NCBI GenBank assembly: GCA_947472885.1
Contig: CANJBX010000009.1
Span: 1 to 64,000 of the forward strand
DNA from: Hyphomicrobiaceae bacterium
GTDB lineage: Bacteria; Pseudomonadota; Alphaproteobacteria; Rhizobiales; Xanthobacteraceae
Reading direction: 5' to 3'
Length of the DNA stretch: 64,000 nucleotides
Below, in pieces: positions 30,328-40,610 of this stretch. Both the position numbers and the translations under genes were made by a program. How positions within the stretch are numbered: the stretch's first letter is position 1; each line of letters begins with the position of its first letter. The notes below the pieces were generated by a model. That model ran no database searches. It saw nothing but the letters and a program-made list of their open reading frames with translations, and had not been told where the DNA came from.

Positions 30328-31302
30328 CTACTGCACTTCGATCTCGGCCATCTTCACATAATCGCCCCAGCGTTCGATGTCGCGCTTGAGCCATTCGGTG
30401 AGCAGCGCGCCGTCGCCCGGCACCGGATCGTTGGCGTACTTGAGCAGAAATTCCTTGGTCTCCTGCGTCGATGAAACCTGCTTGACCCAGCCTGCGAGCT
30501 TGTCGACGACCGGCTGCGGCGTTCCCGCCGGCACCAGCACGCCCCACCATGCGGTGAGATCGACCGGCACATTCATCTCGACCATGGTCGGCACGTCCGG
30601 CATTGCGCTGGTGCGCTTGGGGCCGGTGATGCCGAGGCAGGTCAGCTTGCCGGATGCGACCTGACCCACCGCGAAGCTCGCGTCGGTGAACCAGAAGTCG
30701 ATGTGGCCACTCAGCATGTCATTGATGGCGTCGGGGCCGGACTTGTAATTGACGCGCTTGATATCGAAGCCGATGGACTTCTTGTAGAGTTCAGCGGCGA
30801 CGGTGCCGGTGTTGGCAGAGCTCGCGTAGAAGCGGTCGCCGTTCTTTTCTTTCAGAAAGTTCGTCAGATCGTGAATGGTTTTGAAGCCCTTCTTGGGATC
30901 GGCCATCAGCGCGAACGACAGCGTCGAGATCGTCGCTACCGGCGTGAAATCCTTGATTGGGTCGAACGGCAGCTTCTTGAACAGATGCGCAGCCGCTGCG
31001 AGCGTCGAGGACGCCGGCGTGATGGCAATCGTGTAACCGTCAGGTTTGGCACGTGCGACGGCTTCGGTGGCGACCAGTCCCTGCGCGCCGGCGCGATTCT
31101 CGGTGACGACGGGCTTGCCGCAAAGAACGCTGATCTTCTGTGCGTAGTAGCGCACGATAATGTCTGCGCCGGTGCCGGGACCGAACGGGCAGATCGTGCG
31201 GATGTCACGGGATGGATAATCCGAGACCTGCGCGGAGGCGAGACCGGACCACAGCGGAACGGTCGCAGCTCCGCCGAGCAAAGTGCGGCGTGAAAGTCGC
31301 AT
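30328..31302 (-). CDS. Bug-family (TctC-like) tripartite tricarboxylate transporter substrate-binding protein
   Basis: YPSRDIRTICPFGPGTGADIIVRYYAQKIS, VTENRAGAQGLVATEAVARAKPDGYTIAITPAS: Bug signature. Confidence 0.93.
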   Translation of the reverse strand: MRLSRRTLLGGAATVPLWSGLASAQVSDYPSRDIRTICPFGPGTGADIIVRYYAQKISVLCGKPVVTENRAGAQGLVATEAVARAKPDGYTIAITPASSTLAAAAHLFKKLPFDPIKDFTPVATISTLSFALMADPKKGFKTIHDLTNFLKEKNGDRFYASSANTGTVAAELYKKSIGFDIKRVNYKSGPDAINDMLSGHIDFWFTDASFAVGQVASGKLTCLGITGPKRTSAMPDVPTMVEMNVPVDLTAWWGVLVPAGTPQPVVDKLAGWVKQVSSTQETKEFLLKYANDPVPGDGALLTEWLKRDIERWGDYVKMAEIEVQ

Positions 31303-31348
31303 GTGACGTCTCCCCGAATTTATTTTTTAAGTTCTGGCGTCTTGGCAA

Positions 31349-32512
31349 TTATTCAGCAGCTTGTGCCTGTTTTCCCTGTGGCAGGCGGTCGCGGAAGTGC
31401 GGCAGGATTTCCTGTGCGATGGCTTCGATGTTGGCCTTCGCCATGTCGTGCGGCATGGTGCCGAACTGTGTCTTGGTCAGCGACGTGTTGAAGCCCGCAA
31501 GGTCCTGATATTCGGCGAGCTTCTCGCGCACCGTGTTCGGCGAACCGATGATAACGACACCGGCCTTGACCAGATCTTCAATCGACTGCGGCTTGCCGAC
31601 GATCTTCACGGAGCGGATGCGCTCCATCGATTCAAAGTTGGTGTAACCCGGCGGCAGCAACATCTCGATCGGCATGAACAAGAGCCGGTTTACCAGTGCT
31701 TCGAGATGCGGCTTGGCTTCGCGCATCGCCTTCTCGTCGGTCTCGGCGACATAGATCGAGTTCGACCATGCAAGCTGGTCGGGCGAGGCGGTATAGCCGG
31801 CCTTCTCGGCCTCATCGCGATACATCTGGAAGAACTTTGCGACCGCGGCGATGGGGCTGAGCGTCTGCGCATAGGTGTAGCGGTTTTTCGCGGCCCACTT
31901 GATCGTCGAGGCGGAGCCTTGCGAGGGTACCCACACCGGCGGATGCGGCGTCTGGTAGGGACGCGGCCACGGATTGACGTAGTTGAATTGATAATACTTG
32001 CCGGAGTGAACGAATGGTCCCGGTTCGGTCCAGGCGCGGATGATGAGATCGTGCGCTTCGGTGAAACGCTCCTGCGATTCTGCCGGATTGATACCCATGG
32101 CGTGATACTCGGCGCCGATGCCGCGCACGAAGCCGGCGATGAAGCGGCCGCGCGTCAGGTTGTCGAGCATGGCGTATTCTTCGGCCACCACCAGAGGGTT
32201 ATTCATCAGCGGCAGCGCGCGGCCGAGCACCGCGATCTTGGCGCGCTTGATTGAGCGCGCCAGCGCGCCGGCCAGCAGGCCGGGAATCGGCATCATGCCG
32301 TAGGGCGTCTGATGATGTTCATTGAGGCAGACGCCGTCGAAGCCGAGGCGGTCCGCCATTTCCATCTGGTCGAGGTAGTCGTGATAAAGCTCGGCACCCT
32401 TCACCGGATCGTAGTGGCTGTTGGAAAACGTCACCCATGCGGTGCCATGCCGGCCAACCGCGTCGAGATCGACATGACGGTAGGGCATGAGATGAAAATT
32501 GAAAATCTTCAT
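31349..32512 (-). CDS. LLM-class (luciferase-like) flavin-dependent oxidoreductase
   Basis: MKIFNFHLMPYRHVD...LGFDGVCLNEHHQTPYGMMPIPGLLAGALARSIKRAKIAVLGRALPLMNNPLVVAEEYAMLDNLTRGRFIAGFVRG: bacterial luciferase-like fold. Confidence 0.93.
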   Translation of the reverse strand: MKIFNFHLMPYRHVDLDAVGRHGTAWVTFSNSHYDPVKGAELYHDYLDQMEMADRLGFDGVCLNEHHQTPYGMMPIPGLLAGALARSIKRAKIAVLGRALPLMNNPLVVAEEYAMLDNLTRGRFIAGFVRGIGAEYHAMGINPAESQERFTEAHDLIIRAWTEPGPFVHSGKYYQFNYVNPWPRPYQTPHPPVWVPSQGSASTIKWAAKNRYTYAQTLSPIAAVAKFFQMYRDEAEKAGYTASPDQLAWSNSIYVAETDEKAMREAKPHLEALVNRLLFMPIEMLLPPGYTNFESMERIRSVKIVGKPQSIEDLVKAGVVIIGSPNTVREKLAEYQDLAGFNTSLTKTQFGTMPHDMAKANIEAIAQEILPHFRDRLPQGKQAQAAE

Positions 32513-32794
32513 GGGCGTTCCAGTTTTTTGCCAGGTTTTCTTGCGCGTTGAGCGGCGCGCATTGTTTTGGTGCATAGGCCATCAGTGGGCAGCGCCCACA
32601 GATTGGCAGACCCATGGGGGCGCGACAATCCCGCGCGCTCGCGCAAGTACCCTGCGCTGGACGCGTTGCGGGGCATCCCTCATGATGTGACCTGAAGTTG
32701 CAAAAGGTGGCGCACGGTCATGTTGCGCTACCGGCGTGTTGCGGCAATCAAAACAAAACCCGGCAACGACCGGGCCAGACAGGGAGGCGGCCAC

Positions 32795-34429
32795 ATGAGC
32801 GCAACGGAAACCTTCCATTATGTGATTATCGGTGCGGGTTCGGCGGGGTGCGTTGTCGCAAACCGGCTGACCGAGGACCCCAGCGTGTCGGTGTGTCTGC
32901 TCGAAGCCGGGCCGCGCGACAAAAATCCGCTGATCCACATACCGGCGGGGTTCATCCGGATGCTCTTCCATCCGAAATACAACTACATGTTCATGGGGCC
33001 CGGCGAGGCGAACCTGAAGAACCGCCCGACCTTCGTGCCGCGCGGCAAGACGCTCGGCGGCTCGTCGTCGATCAACGGCATGATCTATATTCGCGGCCAC
33101 GCCAGAGACTTCGACGAATGGGCGGAACTCGGCAACGCCGGCTGGGGCTATGACGACCTGCTGCCTTATTTTCGCAAGTCCGAGAACAACGAGAACTACA
33201 AGGACGACAAGGCGCACGGCACCGGCGGCCCCTTGAACGTCAAGTATCTCGAGCGTCCGAACAAGCTGAACCACGTCTTTCTGGAAGGCGCCGCCGCACT
33301 GCAAAAGCGCAAGATCCCGGACTTCAACGCCGGCGATAACGAGGGCTACGGCATTTTCCAGACCACGACGAAAGCCGGCCGGCGGCATTCCGTCGCGCGT
33401 GCATTCATCAAGCCCATCGAAAATCGCCCGAACCTGAAAATCATCACCGACGCGCAGGTAAGTAATATCGTGCTCAATGGCGGGCGCGCGACTGGCGTGG
33501 CTTACACCGTGTTTGGGCAAAGCCATCGCGTTGACGCGCGAGCGGAAGTGATCGTGTCGGCGGGCGCGATCCAGTCGCCGCAGGTGCTGATGCTGTCAGG
33601 GATCGGCGATCCGGCCGAACTCGGCAAGCACGGAATTGAGGTCAAGCATGCGCTGCGCGGCGTCGGGCAGAACCTGCAGGAGCATATTTCCGCGCCGGTG
33701 CACTTCATGAGCGACCGCATCACCTCCTACGGGATTTCGCTGAAGGCGATGCCGAAGATTGCGTGGAATGCGCTGCTTTACGCATTCGCGCGCAAAGGCC
33801 TTTTCGCCAACAACATCGTCGAGAGCGGCGGCTTCATCCGCACCATGCCGGGGCTCGACCGGCCCGACGTGCAGCACATCTTCGTGCCGACCCATCAGGG
33901 CAAGCCCGGCGAATTGCTGGCCTGGGGCCACGGCTTCCGCATCACGACCGTACTGCTGCACCCGAAGAGCAAGGGACGCATCGGGCTTTCAAGCGGCAAA
34001 GTGGGCGACCCGCCGGTGATCGACTTCCGGTTCTTCTCCGATCCCGGCGGCGAGGACATGAAGGCGCTCATTCGCGGCATCAAGGACGCGCGGCGCATCC
34101 TGATGACGCCGGCGTTCGACAAATATCGCGGCGTGGCGGTGTGGCCGCCTGAAAGCGTGCAGACCGACGAACAGATCGAGAAATTCATCCGCGAATATTC
34201 CTCGACCGTTTTCCATCCCGTCGGGACCTGCAAGATGGGCAAGGACGACATGGCGGTGGTCGATGACCGCCTGCGCGTGCGCGGCATCGAGGGTCTGCGT
34301 GTGGTCGATGCCTCGATCATGCCGACGGTCACGACGGGCAATACCAACGCGCCGACCATCGCGATTGCCGAAAAGGCAGCGGACATGATCAAGGAAGATG
34401 CGCGCGGCACGCAGCGCAAGGCGGCGTGA
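32795..34429 (+). CDS. GMC-family FAD oxidoreductase (choline/alcohol dehydrogenase-like), copy 1
   Basis: HYVIIGAGSAGCVVANRLTEDPSVSVCLLEAG; FVPRGKTLGGSSSINGMIYIRGH; FHPVGTCKMGKDDMAVVDDRLRVRGIEGLRVVDASIMPTVTTGNTNAPT. Confidence 0.95.
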   Translation: MSATETFHYVIIGAGSAGCVVANRLTEDPSVSVCLLEAGPRDKNPLIHIPAGFIRMLFHPKYNYMFMGPGEANLKNRPTFVPRGKTLGGSSSINGMIYIRGHARDFDEWAELGNAGWGYDDLLPYFRKSENNENYKDDKAHGTGGPLNVKYLERPNKLNHVFLEGAAALQKRKIPDFNAGDNEGYGIFQTTTKAGRRHSVARAFIKPIENRPNLKIITDAQVSNIVLNGGRATGVAYTVFGQSHRVDARAEVIVSAGAIQSPQVLMLSGIGDPAELGKHGIEVKHALRGVGQNLQEHISAPVHFMSDRITSYGISLKAMPKIAWNALLYAFARKGLFANNIVESGGFIRTMPGLDRPDVQHIFVPTHQGKPGELLAWGHGFRITTVLLHPKSKGRIGLSSGKVGDPPVIDFRFFSDPGGEDMKALIRGIKDARRILMTPAFDKYRGVAVWPPESVQTDEQIEKFIREYSSTVFHPVGTCKMGKDDMAVVDDRLRVRGIEGLRVVDASIMPTVTTGNTNAPTIAIAEKAADMIKEDARGTQRKAA

Positions 34430-34540
34430 CGCCCACCATGCGCAAAACAGAAGCAGTCATGCCGTAGCGCATTGTTCCGCTGCGTCGCATCACGCGGTAC
34501 AACAGGGCTAACAGACCAAGAATTTTTAAGGGAGCAAGCC

Positions 34541-36187
34541 ATGGGCAACGAGCCAAAATCCGTCGGCAGCTACGACTATGTGATCGTCGGCGCGGGTTCC
34601 GCCGGATGCGTACTGGCGAACCGGCTGACGCAGGACCCCTCGGTCAAGGTGCTGCTGCTCGAGGCCGGCAAGGAAGACAAATACTGGTGGATCCATGTGC
34701 CGGTCGGTATGCCCTACCTCCTTGGCAACAAGGAAGTGGACTGGTGTTACCAGAGCGAGCCGGAGCCGTTCGCCGACAATCGCGTGACGCCGGTGCCGCG
34801 CGGCAAGACGCTCGGCGGATCGTCCGCGATCAACGCCATGTGCTACATCCGCGGTCATCAGCGCGACTACGACATCTGGCGTCAGCTCGGCAATGTCGGC
34901 TGGTCCTGGGAAGACACGCTGCCCTATTTCAAGAGCATCGAGAAATATCCGCGCGGCGCCAATGAGCATCATGGCGCGGACGGTGAACTCGGCGTGCAGG
35001 ACAACAAACAGCGCTGGGAAGTCGTCGAAGCCTGGAAGAAGGCGGCGATGCAATATGGCCTGCCGGAGACGGACGATCATAACAAGGGCGACAACGACGG
35101 CATCGCTTACTTTCAGGGCACCATCAAGAATGGCCGCCGCTCATCTGCCGCGCAGGCGTTTCTCCATCCGGTCATGAACAGGCCAAACCTGCGCGTGCTG
35201 ACGCAGGCCCACGCCAAGCAGATCCGCGTCGAAGGCAAGCGCGCTGTTGGCGTCGAGTTCTGGCAGGGCGATGTGCTGAGCTACGCGGCGGCAACCTGCG
35301 AAGTCATTTTGTCCGCCGGTGCAATCGGCTCGCCGCAATTGCTGGAACTCTCCGGCATCGGCCAGCCGGAATTGCTGGCCAAGCACGGCATCGCGCTCAA
35401 GCATGAGATGCCCGGCGTCGGCGAGAACATGCAGGACCACTGGCAGCTTCGCCAGACCTTCAAGGTGAAGAACACTGTCACCATGAATCAATGGGTCACG
35501 AACCCGGTGCGCCGCTACAGCATGGGCGCGTATTACCTGCTCACCGGCAAGGGCCCGATGGGGACGCAGCCGCCGCAGCTTTGCGCTTTCACGCGCTCGG
35601 ACCCGTCGCAGGACACGCCGAACCTCCAGTATCATGTGACGGCTGCGACCTCAGACCGTTTCGGGGGGCAGCTTCACTCGCATCCCGGCTTGTCATGCGG
35701 CATCGCCGTCGTGCGCCCGCAGAGCATCGGCTATTGCCACATCAAGAGCGCGGATCCGCACGCGCATCCGGCGATCCTGCATAATTTTCTGGAGACGCCG
35801 GAAGCCCAGCGCGTCGCCATCGATTGCATTCGCCTGACGCGCAAGATCATCGCGCAGCCCGCGCTGGCGCAGTTCGAGCCGGAGGAAATGGCGCCGGGCG
35901 AGCGCGTGCAGACCGATGCCGAGATTTTGGCTTACGCGCGCGCGACGGTCATCACCGTGTTCCACCAGTCCGGCACCTGCAAGATGGGTACGGCGAACGA
36001 CCGCAAGGCCGTCGTCGATGAGCGCCTGCGGGTTTACGGGATGGAAGGTCTGCGCGTCGTCGATGCCTCGATCATGCCGAACGTCATCTCGGGCAATACC
36101 AATGCGCCCACGATGATGATCGGCGAGAAGGGCGCGGCGATGATCAAGGAAGATCGCAAGGCTGGTGCGGCGCGGGCGGCGGCTTAG
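34541..36187 (+). CDS. GMC-family FAD oxidoreductase, copy 2
   Basis: YDYVIVGAGSAGCVLANRLTQDPSVKVLLLEAG; PVPRGKTLGGSSAINAMCYIRGH; FHQSGTCKMG; GNTNAPTMMIGEKGA. Confidence 0.95.
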   Translation: MGNEPKSVGSYDYVIVGAGSAGCVLANRLTQDPSVKVLLLEAGKEDKYWWIHVPVGMPYLLGNKEVDWCYQSEPEPFADNRVTPVPRGKTLGGSSAINAMCYIRGHQRDYDIWRQLGNVGWSWEDTLPYFKSIEKYPRGANEHHGADGELGVQDNKQRWEVVEAWKKAAMQYGLPETDDHNKGDNDGIAYFQGTIKNGRRSSAAQAFLHPVMNRPNLRVLTQAHAKQIRVEGKRAVGVEFWQGDVLSYAAATCEVILSAGAIGSPQLLELSGIGQPELLAKHGIALKHEMPGVGENMQDHWQLRQTFKVKNTVTMNQWVTNPVRRYSMGAYYLLTGKGPMGTQPPQLCAFTRSDPSQDTPNLQYHVTAATSDRFGGQLHSHPGLSCGIAVVRPQSIGYCHIKSADPHAHPAILHNFLETPEAQRVAIDCIRLTRKIIAQPALAQFEPEEMAPGERVQTDAEILAYARATVITVFHQSGTCKMGTANDRKAVVDERLRVYGMEGLRVVDASIMPNVISGNTNAPTMMIGEKGAAMIKEDRKAGAARAAA

Positions 36188-36191
36188 CAGG

Positions 36192-37010
36192 ATGAAGGTT
36201 CAGGACCTCTTCAACGTCACCGGCAAGATCACCATTGTCACCGGCGGCGCGAGCGGCATCGGCTATGCCTGTGCCGAGGTGATGGCGGACAATGGCGCTA
36301 TTGTTACGCTGATGGACATTGATCCTGCGGGGCTTGAGAAAGCTGCGGCGAAACTCAAGGCCAGCGGCGCGCAGGTATTCACCGAAGTTGTCGATGTCAC
36401 CAAGAAGGAAACGATCAAGCGCGCATTCGAATCTGTCGCCAAGCGTCATGGCAAGATCGAAGTCGTGTTCGCCAATGCTGGCATCAGCGGCGGGCCGGGA
36501 TTTCTCAACGCCGAGGACAAGCGCGATCCATCGCGCGCCATCGAGAATTTGCCGGAAGACCTGTGGGACCGCGTGATGGCGACCAATCTTGGTTCGGTGT
36601 TCAAGACCATCCAGATTGCGACGCCATATCTCAAGGAAAACGGCGGCGGCAAGATCGTCGTTACTTCGTCGGTATCGGCCTTCAAGATCGAGCAGTATGT
36701 CGGCACGATCTATGTCGCGTCGAAAGCCGGTGTTGCACAGCTGCTGCGGCAGGCCGCGCTTGAACTCGCCGCCTACAACATTCAGGTCAATGCACTGGCG
36801 CCAGGGCCATGCGTCACCAACATTGGTGGCGGGCGGTTGCAGGACAAGGCAGCGCAGGATTTCTTCGCCACCAAGCATCCCAATCACCGGATGGCGACGA
36901 CCGACGACATGCAGGGCGCGGCGCTTTATCTGGCGTCACCGGCATCGCGGCATGTCACCGGCGAACACATCATCATCGACGGTGGATTTTCGCTGGGATT
37001 AGCTGATTAG
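36192..37010 (+). CDS. SDR-family NAD(P)-dependent oxidoreductase
   Basis: GKITIVTGGASGIGYACAEVM (cofactor), FANAGISGG, YVASKAG (YxxxK catalytic), C-terminal GEHIIIDGGFSLG. Confidence 0.95.
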   Translation: MKVQDLFNVTGKITIVTGGASGIGYACAEVMADNGAIVTLMDIDPAGLEKAAAKLKASGAQVFTEVVDVTKKETIKRAFESVAKRHGKIEVVFANAGISGGPGFLNAEDKRDPSRAIENLPEDLWDRVMATNLGSVFKTIQIATPYLKENGGGKIVVTSSVSAFKIEQYVGTIYVASKAGVAQLLRQAALELAAYNIQVNALAPGPCVTNIGGGRLQDKAAQDFFATKHPNHRMATTDDMQGAALYLASPASRHVTGEHIIIDGGFSLGLAD

Positions 37011-37384
37011 AAATTTCTGTTGCTCCGCAACTTGCCCTTGGTGCTGGACGACTAATTTCCCGCCGGCTACGGCCCATCAGCTTGGCCGCATTGCGCTTGC
37101 CGGTGAGAGCGAACATCAGGCGCGTCCTTCCGTCGCAGTTTATGCATTGGCGCAAATTGGACGCAGCCGGGCGTGCATTTCTTGATGCCCACGATGGGCC
37201 AATCCGCAAATGTGGGCCGCAATCCGCGGCCACAATCAGCCATCCCATAATAGCTAAAGGTGCTTTGCGGAATTCACGCATTGTAAAGGCGGAGCCGGGG
37301 GGCCTACGATAATGGTTAAACTCGGTGGCACATCCGATCAACGGGTGGCGCAATTTGAGGAATTCACAATTGGGAGGATTTGAA

Positions 37385-38602
37385 ATGCAGGGTTTCCGTC
37401 AGCCAGCCGTGCCAGCCGCCCTTTGCGTGCTTCTGTTGTCCGCCGCCGGCGCCACGGCGCAGGTCTCCGACGATGTCGTGAAGATCGCCGTCACCAACGA
37501 CCAGTCCAGCATCTACTCGGCCGCCACCGGCACCGGCGTGAATGTCGCCGCACAGCTCGCGATTGACGATTTCGGCGGCACTGTGCTGGGCAAGAAGATC
37601 GAGCTGGTGTCCGCCGACAACCAGAACAAGCCGGATATCGGCGTCGGCATCGTGCGGCGCTGGCTCGACAACGAAAAGGTCGATGTGATCGTCGATGGCG
37701 GCTCGTCGGCCGTCGGCATGGCGATCCAGGGCGTCACCCGCGAGAAGAACAAGCTGTTCCTCATCAACGGTTCGGGCACGACGGCCATCGTCAACGACAA
37801 CTGCTCGCCGATCGGCTTCCAGTGGTCGTGGGACACCTACGGCATGGCGGCCGGCACCGCGACGGCGCTGGCCAAGGCCGGCAATGACAGCTGGTTCTTC
37901 ATCACCGCGGATTACACGGCGGGCCACGCTATCGCGCAGCAGGCCGGCGACGTTGCACAGAAGAACGGCGGCAAGGTGCTGGGCGAAGTGCGCCATCCGT
38001 TCAATTCGCCGGACTTCTCCTCGTTCCTGCTGCAGGCCCAGCAGTCCAAGGCCAAGGTCGTTGCGCTCGCCAACTTCGGCGGCGATACGCAGACGGCGAT
38101 CAAGCAGGCCAACGAGTTCGGCATCGCCAAGGGCGGCCAGAAACTCGCGGCATTGTTTTTGGACGTGACTGACATCAACTCGCTCGGTCTCGATGTGGCG
38201 CAGAACCTCGTCATCACCGTGCCGTTCTACTGGGACCGCACGGACGCCAGCCGCGGCTACGCCAAGCGGTTCATGGAAAAGGCCAAGAACGCCCCGACCT
38301 TCCTGCAGTCCGGTCCCTACAGCGCCGTCACCCACTATCTCAAGGCAGTGAAGGAAGCCGGCACCGACGACACCGACAAGGTCGCCGCCAAGATGCGGGC
38401 CATGAAGATCAACGACGCCACCACGGAAAACGCTTCCATCCGCGAGGACGGCCGCGTGATGCGTGATTTCTACGTGTTTCAGGTCAAGACGCCGGCCGAG
38501 TCGAAGGGCCCGTGGGATTTCCTCAAGCAGATCGGCACGGTGAACGCGACCGATGCGGCCATGCCGCTGTCCGCCAGCACCTGCAAGCTAGTGAAGAAGT
38601 AA
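37385..38602 (+). CDS. ABC transporter substrate-binding protein (branched-chain amino-acid/LivK type)
   Basis: Signal peptide; VVKIAVTNDQSSIYSAATGTGVNVAAQLAIDDFGGTVLGKKIELVSADNQNKPDIGVGIVRRWLDNEKVDVIVDGGSSAV. Confidence 0.93.
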   Translation: MQGFRQPAVPAALCVLLLSAAGATAQVSDDVVKIAVTNDQSSIYSAATGTGVNVAAQLAIDDFGGTVLGKKIELVSADNQNKPDIGVGIVRRWLDNEKVDVIVDGGSSAVGMAIQGVTREKNKLFLINGSGTTAIVNDNCSPIGFQWSWDTYGMAAGTATALAKAGNDSWFFITADYTAGHAIAQQAGDVAQKNGGKVLGEVRHPFNSPDFSSFLLQAQQSKAKVVALANFGGDTQTAIKQANEFGIAKGGQKLAALFLDVTDINSLGLDVAQNLVITVPFYWDRTDASRGYAKRFMEKAKNAPTFLQSGPYSAVTHYLKAVKEAGTDDTDKVAAKMRAMKINDATTENASIREDGRVMRDFYVFQVKTPAESKGPWDFLKQIGTVNATDAAMPLSASTCKLVKK

Positions 38603-38633
38603 ATTGGGTTCGCGACTTTTTCTGCGCTAAACG

Positions 38634-38667
38634 AAAGACCCTTTCCGTGTGAGCGGGAAGGGTCTTT
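38634..38667 (+). terminator. Rho-independent-type terminator after the LivK-type gene
   Basis: AAAGACCCTTTCC-GTGTGAGC-GGGAAGGGTCTTT (13-bp stem with one wobble). Confidence 0.75.
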
Positions 38668-38706
38668 AGTTTGTGGTCAGCGAACGTCGCGAAAAGTGAG
38701 GAAGCC

Positions 38707-39927
38707 GTGCCCGGCCCATTGTCGCATATCAAGGTACTCGATCTCAGCCGCGTACTGGCCGGGCCGTGGGCGGGTCAACTGCTGGCGGACCTTGGCGCGG
38801 ATGTCATCAAGGTCGAGCGTCCGGGGGCCGGCGACGATACGCGCGGCTGGGGCCCGCCGTTCCTCAAGAACAAGGATGGCAGCGAGAGCCGCGAGTCGGG
38901 CTACTACCTTGCGGTCAATCGCAACAAGCGCTCGCTCACCATCAGCATGGAAAAGCCCGAAGGGCAGGAGATCATCCGCAAGCTCGCGGCGAACTCCGAC
39001 ATCGTGCTGGAGAACTTCAAGGTCGGCACGCTGCCGCGCTATGGCCTCGGCTATGAGGACCTCAAACAAGTCAATCCGAAGCTGATCTATTGCTCGATCA
39101 CCGGCTTTGGTCAGGACGGACCTATTGCGCAGAATGCCGCTTATGACTTTCTGATTCAGGGCATGGGTGGCCTGATGAGCATCACCGGAGAGGCCGAAGG
39201 CCGTCCCGGCGCGGGTCCGCAGAAAGTCGGCATCCCGATCATCGATCTGATGTCTGGCATGTATGGCACGGTCGCGGTGCTGGCGGCGCTCGCCAACCGC
39301 GAAGTCACCGGCAAGGGCGATTACATCGACCTCGCCATGCTCGATATCCAGACCGCGGTGCTGTCCAATCAGGCAATGAACTACCTGTTGTTGGGCCGCG
39401 TGCCCAAGCGGCAGGGCAATCGCCATCCCAACATCATGCCGCAGGATGTTTTCAGGTGCGCCGACGGTCAGGTCGTGCTCGCCGTCGGCAACGATGGGCA
39501 ATACGCCAAGATGTGTCAGGCGCTCAATCGCCCGGAACTGGCGACTGACGCCCGCTACATCAAGAATGCCGACCGCGTGCGCAACAAGGACGTGCTGCTG
39601 CCGCTGATCGAGGACATCTTCAAGCAGTGGACCCGTGCCGATCTGGTCGCGGCGATGGAGGCGGTCGGCGTACCGTGCGGGCCGATCAACAACATCGACG
39701 AAGTGTTTGAAATCCCGCAGGTGAAGCATCGCGGCATGCGCATGGATCTGCCGCACCCGACGTCCGGGACGGTGCCGTCGGTCGCAAACCCGATCAAGTT
39801 GAAAGAAGCGCCGATTGAATATCGCAATGCGCCGCCGCTGCTGGGTGCCGACAGCGACGAGATCTTGCGCGGAATCGGGATATCGGACGCGGAAATTGCA
39901 AGGCTGCGCGAGCAGGGCGTCGTATAA
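38707..39927 (+). CDS. CaiB/BaiF CoA-transferase family protein
   Basis: PLSHIKVLDLSRVLAGPWAGQLLADLGADVIKVERPGAGDDTRGWGPPF; YDFLIQGMGGLMSITGEAEGRPGAGPQKVGIPIIDLMSGMYG. Confidence 0.95.
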   Translation: MPGPLSHIKVLDLSRVLAGPWAGQLLADLGADVIKVERPGAGDDTRGWGPPFLKNKDGSESRESGYYLAVNRNKRSLTISMEKPEGQEIIRKLAANSDIVLENFKVGTLPRYGLGYEDLKQVNPKLIYCSITGFGQDGPIAQNAAYDFLIQGMGGLMSITGEAEGRPGAGPQKVGIPIIDLMSGMYGTVAVLAALANREVTGKGDYIDLAMLDIQTAVLSNQAMNYLLLGRVPKRQGNRHPNIMPQDVFRCADGQVVLAVGNDGQYAKMCQALNRPELATDARYIKNADRVRNKDVLLPLIEDIFKQWTRADLVAAMEAVGVPCGPINNIDEVFEIPQVKHRGMRMDLPHPTSGTVPSVANPIKLKEAPIEYRNAPPLLGADSDEILRGIGISDAEIARLREQGVV

Positions 39928-39966
39928 GCGCGTGCCTGCACGCATGATGAAAGAAAAGATGAGCTG

Positions 39967-40599
39967 ATGTGGTACGACCCCCGCACTGAAAAGCACGGCC
40001 TCAAGCATTCGCCGGTGACGGCGCTTGTCGTGCCGCGCCCGATTGGCTGGATTTCGACGCTCAATCCCGCCGGCAAGGTCAATCTCGCGCCCTACAGCTT
40101 TTTCAACATGATCTCCGGCTATCCGCCGTGGCTGATGTTTTCCAGCGCGCCGAAGAAGAATTCGCAGACCAATGCGGAACTGACGGGAGAATTCACCTTC
40201 AGCCTGGCGACATGGAGCCTGCGCGAGGTGATGAACGCCTCGTCGGCGGAATTTCCCGACGACGTCAGCGAGCCGGAAGCGGTCGGCATCGAAATGGCGC
40301 CGTCGCGCAACGTCAAGCCGCCGCGCGTTGCGGCCTCGCCGGTGTCCATCGAGTGCAAATACTACAAGACGGTCGATCTGGTTGCGTCGGACGGCAAGCC
40401 GAACCGTTCGCATCTCGTTCTGGGCGAAGTCGTCGGCATTCATATCGATGACTCGGTGATCGTCGATGGCATGCTCGATGTGCGCAAGATGCAGCCGATC
40501 GCCCGCATGGGTTACATGGACTACAACGTCGTGAATGACTACTTCACGATGGCGCGGCCGGGTGACTACGATCCGCGCGCGCGCGAAGAAAACACCTGA
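39967..40599 (+). CDS. Flavin reductase-like (FMN-binding split barrel) family protein
   Basis: HSPVTALVVPRPIGWISTLNPAGKVNLAPYSFFNMISGYPPWLMFSSAP..DTxxN-type split-barrel signature. Confidence 0.92.
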   Translation: MWYDPRTEKHGLKHSPVTALVVPRPIGWISTLNPAGKVNLAPYSFFNMISGYPPWLMFSSAPKKNSQTNAELTGEFTFSLATWSLREVMNASSAEFPDDVSEPEAVGIEMAPSRNVKPPRVAASPVSIECKYYKTVDLVASDGKPNRSHLVLGEVVGIHIDDSVIVDGMLDVRKMQPIARMGYMDYNVVNDYFTMARPGDYDPRAREENT

Positions 40600-40610
40600 G
40601 GGCGGACTGG

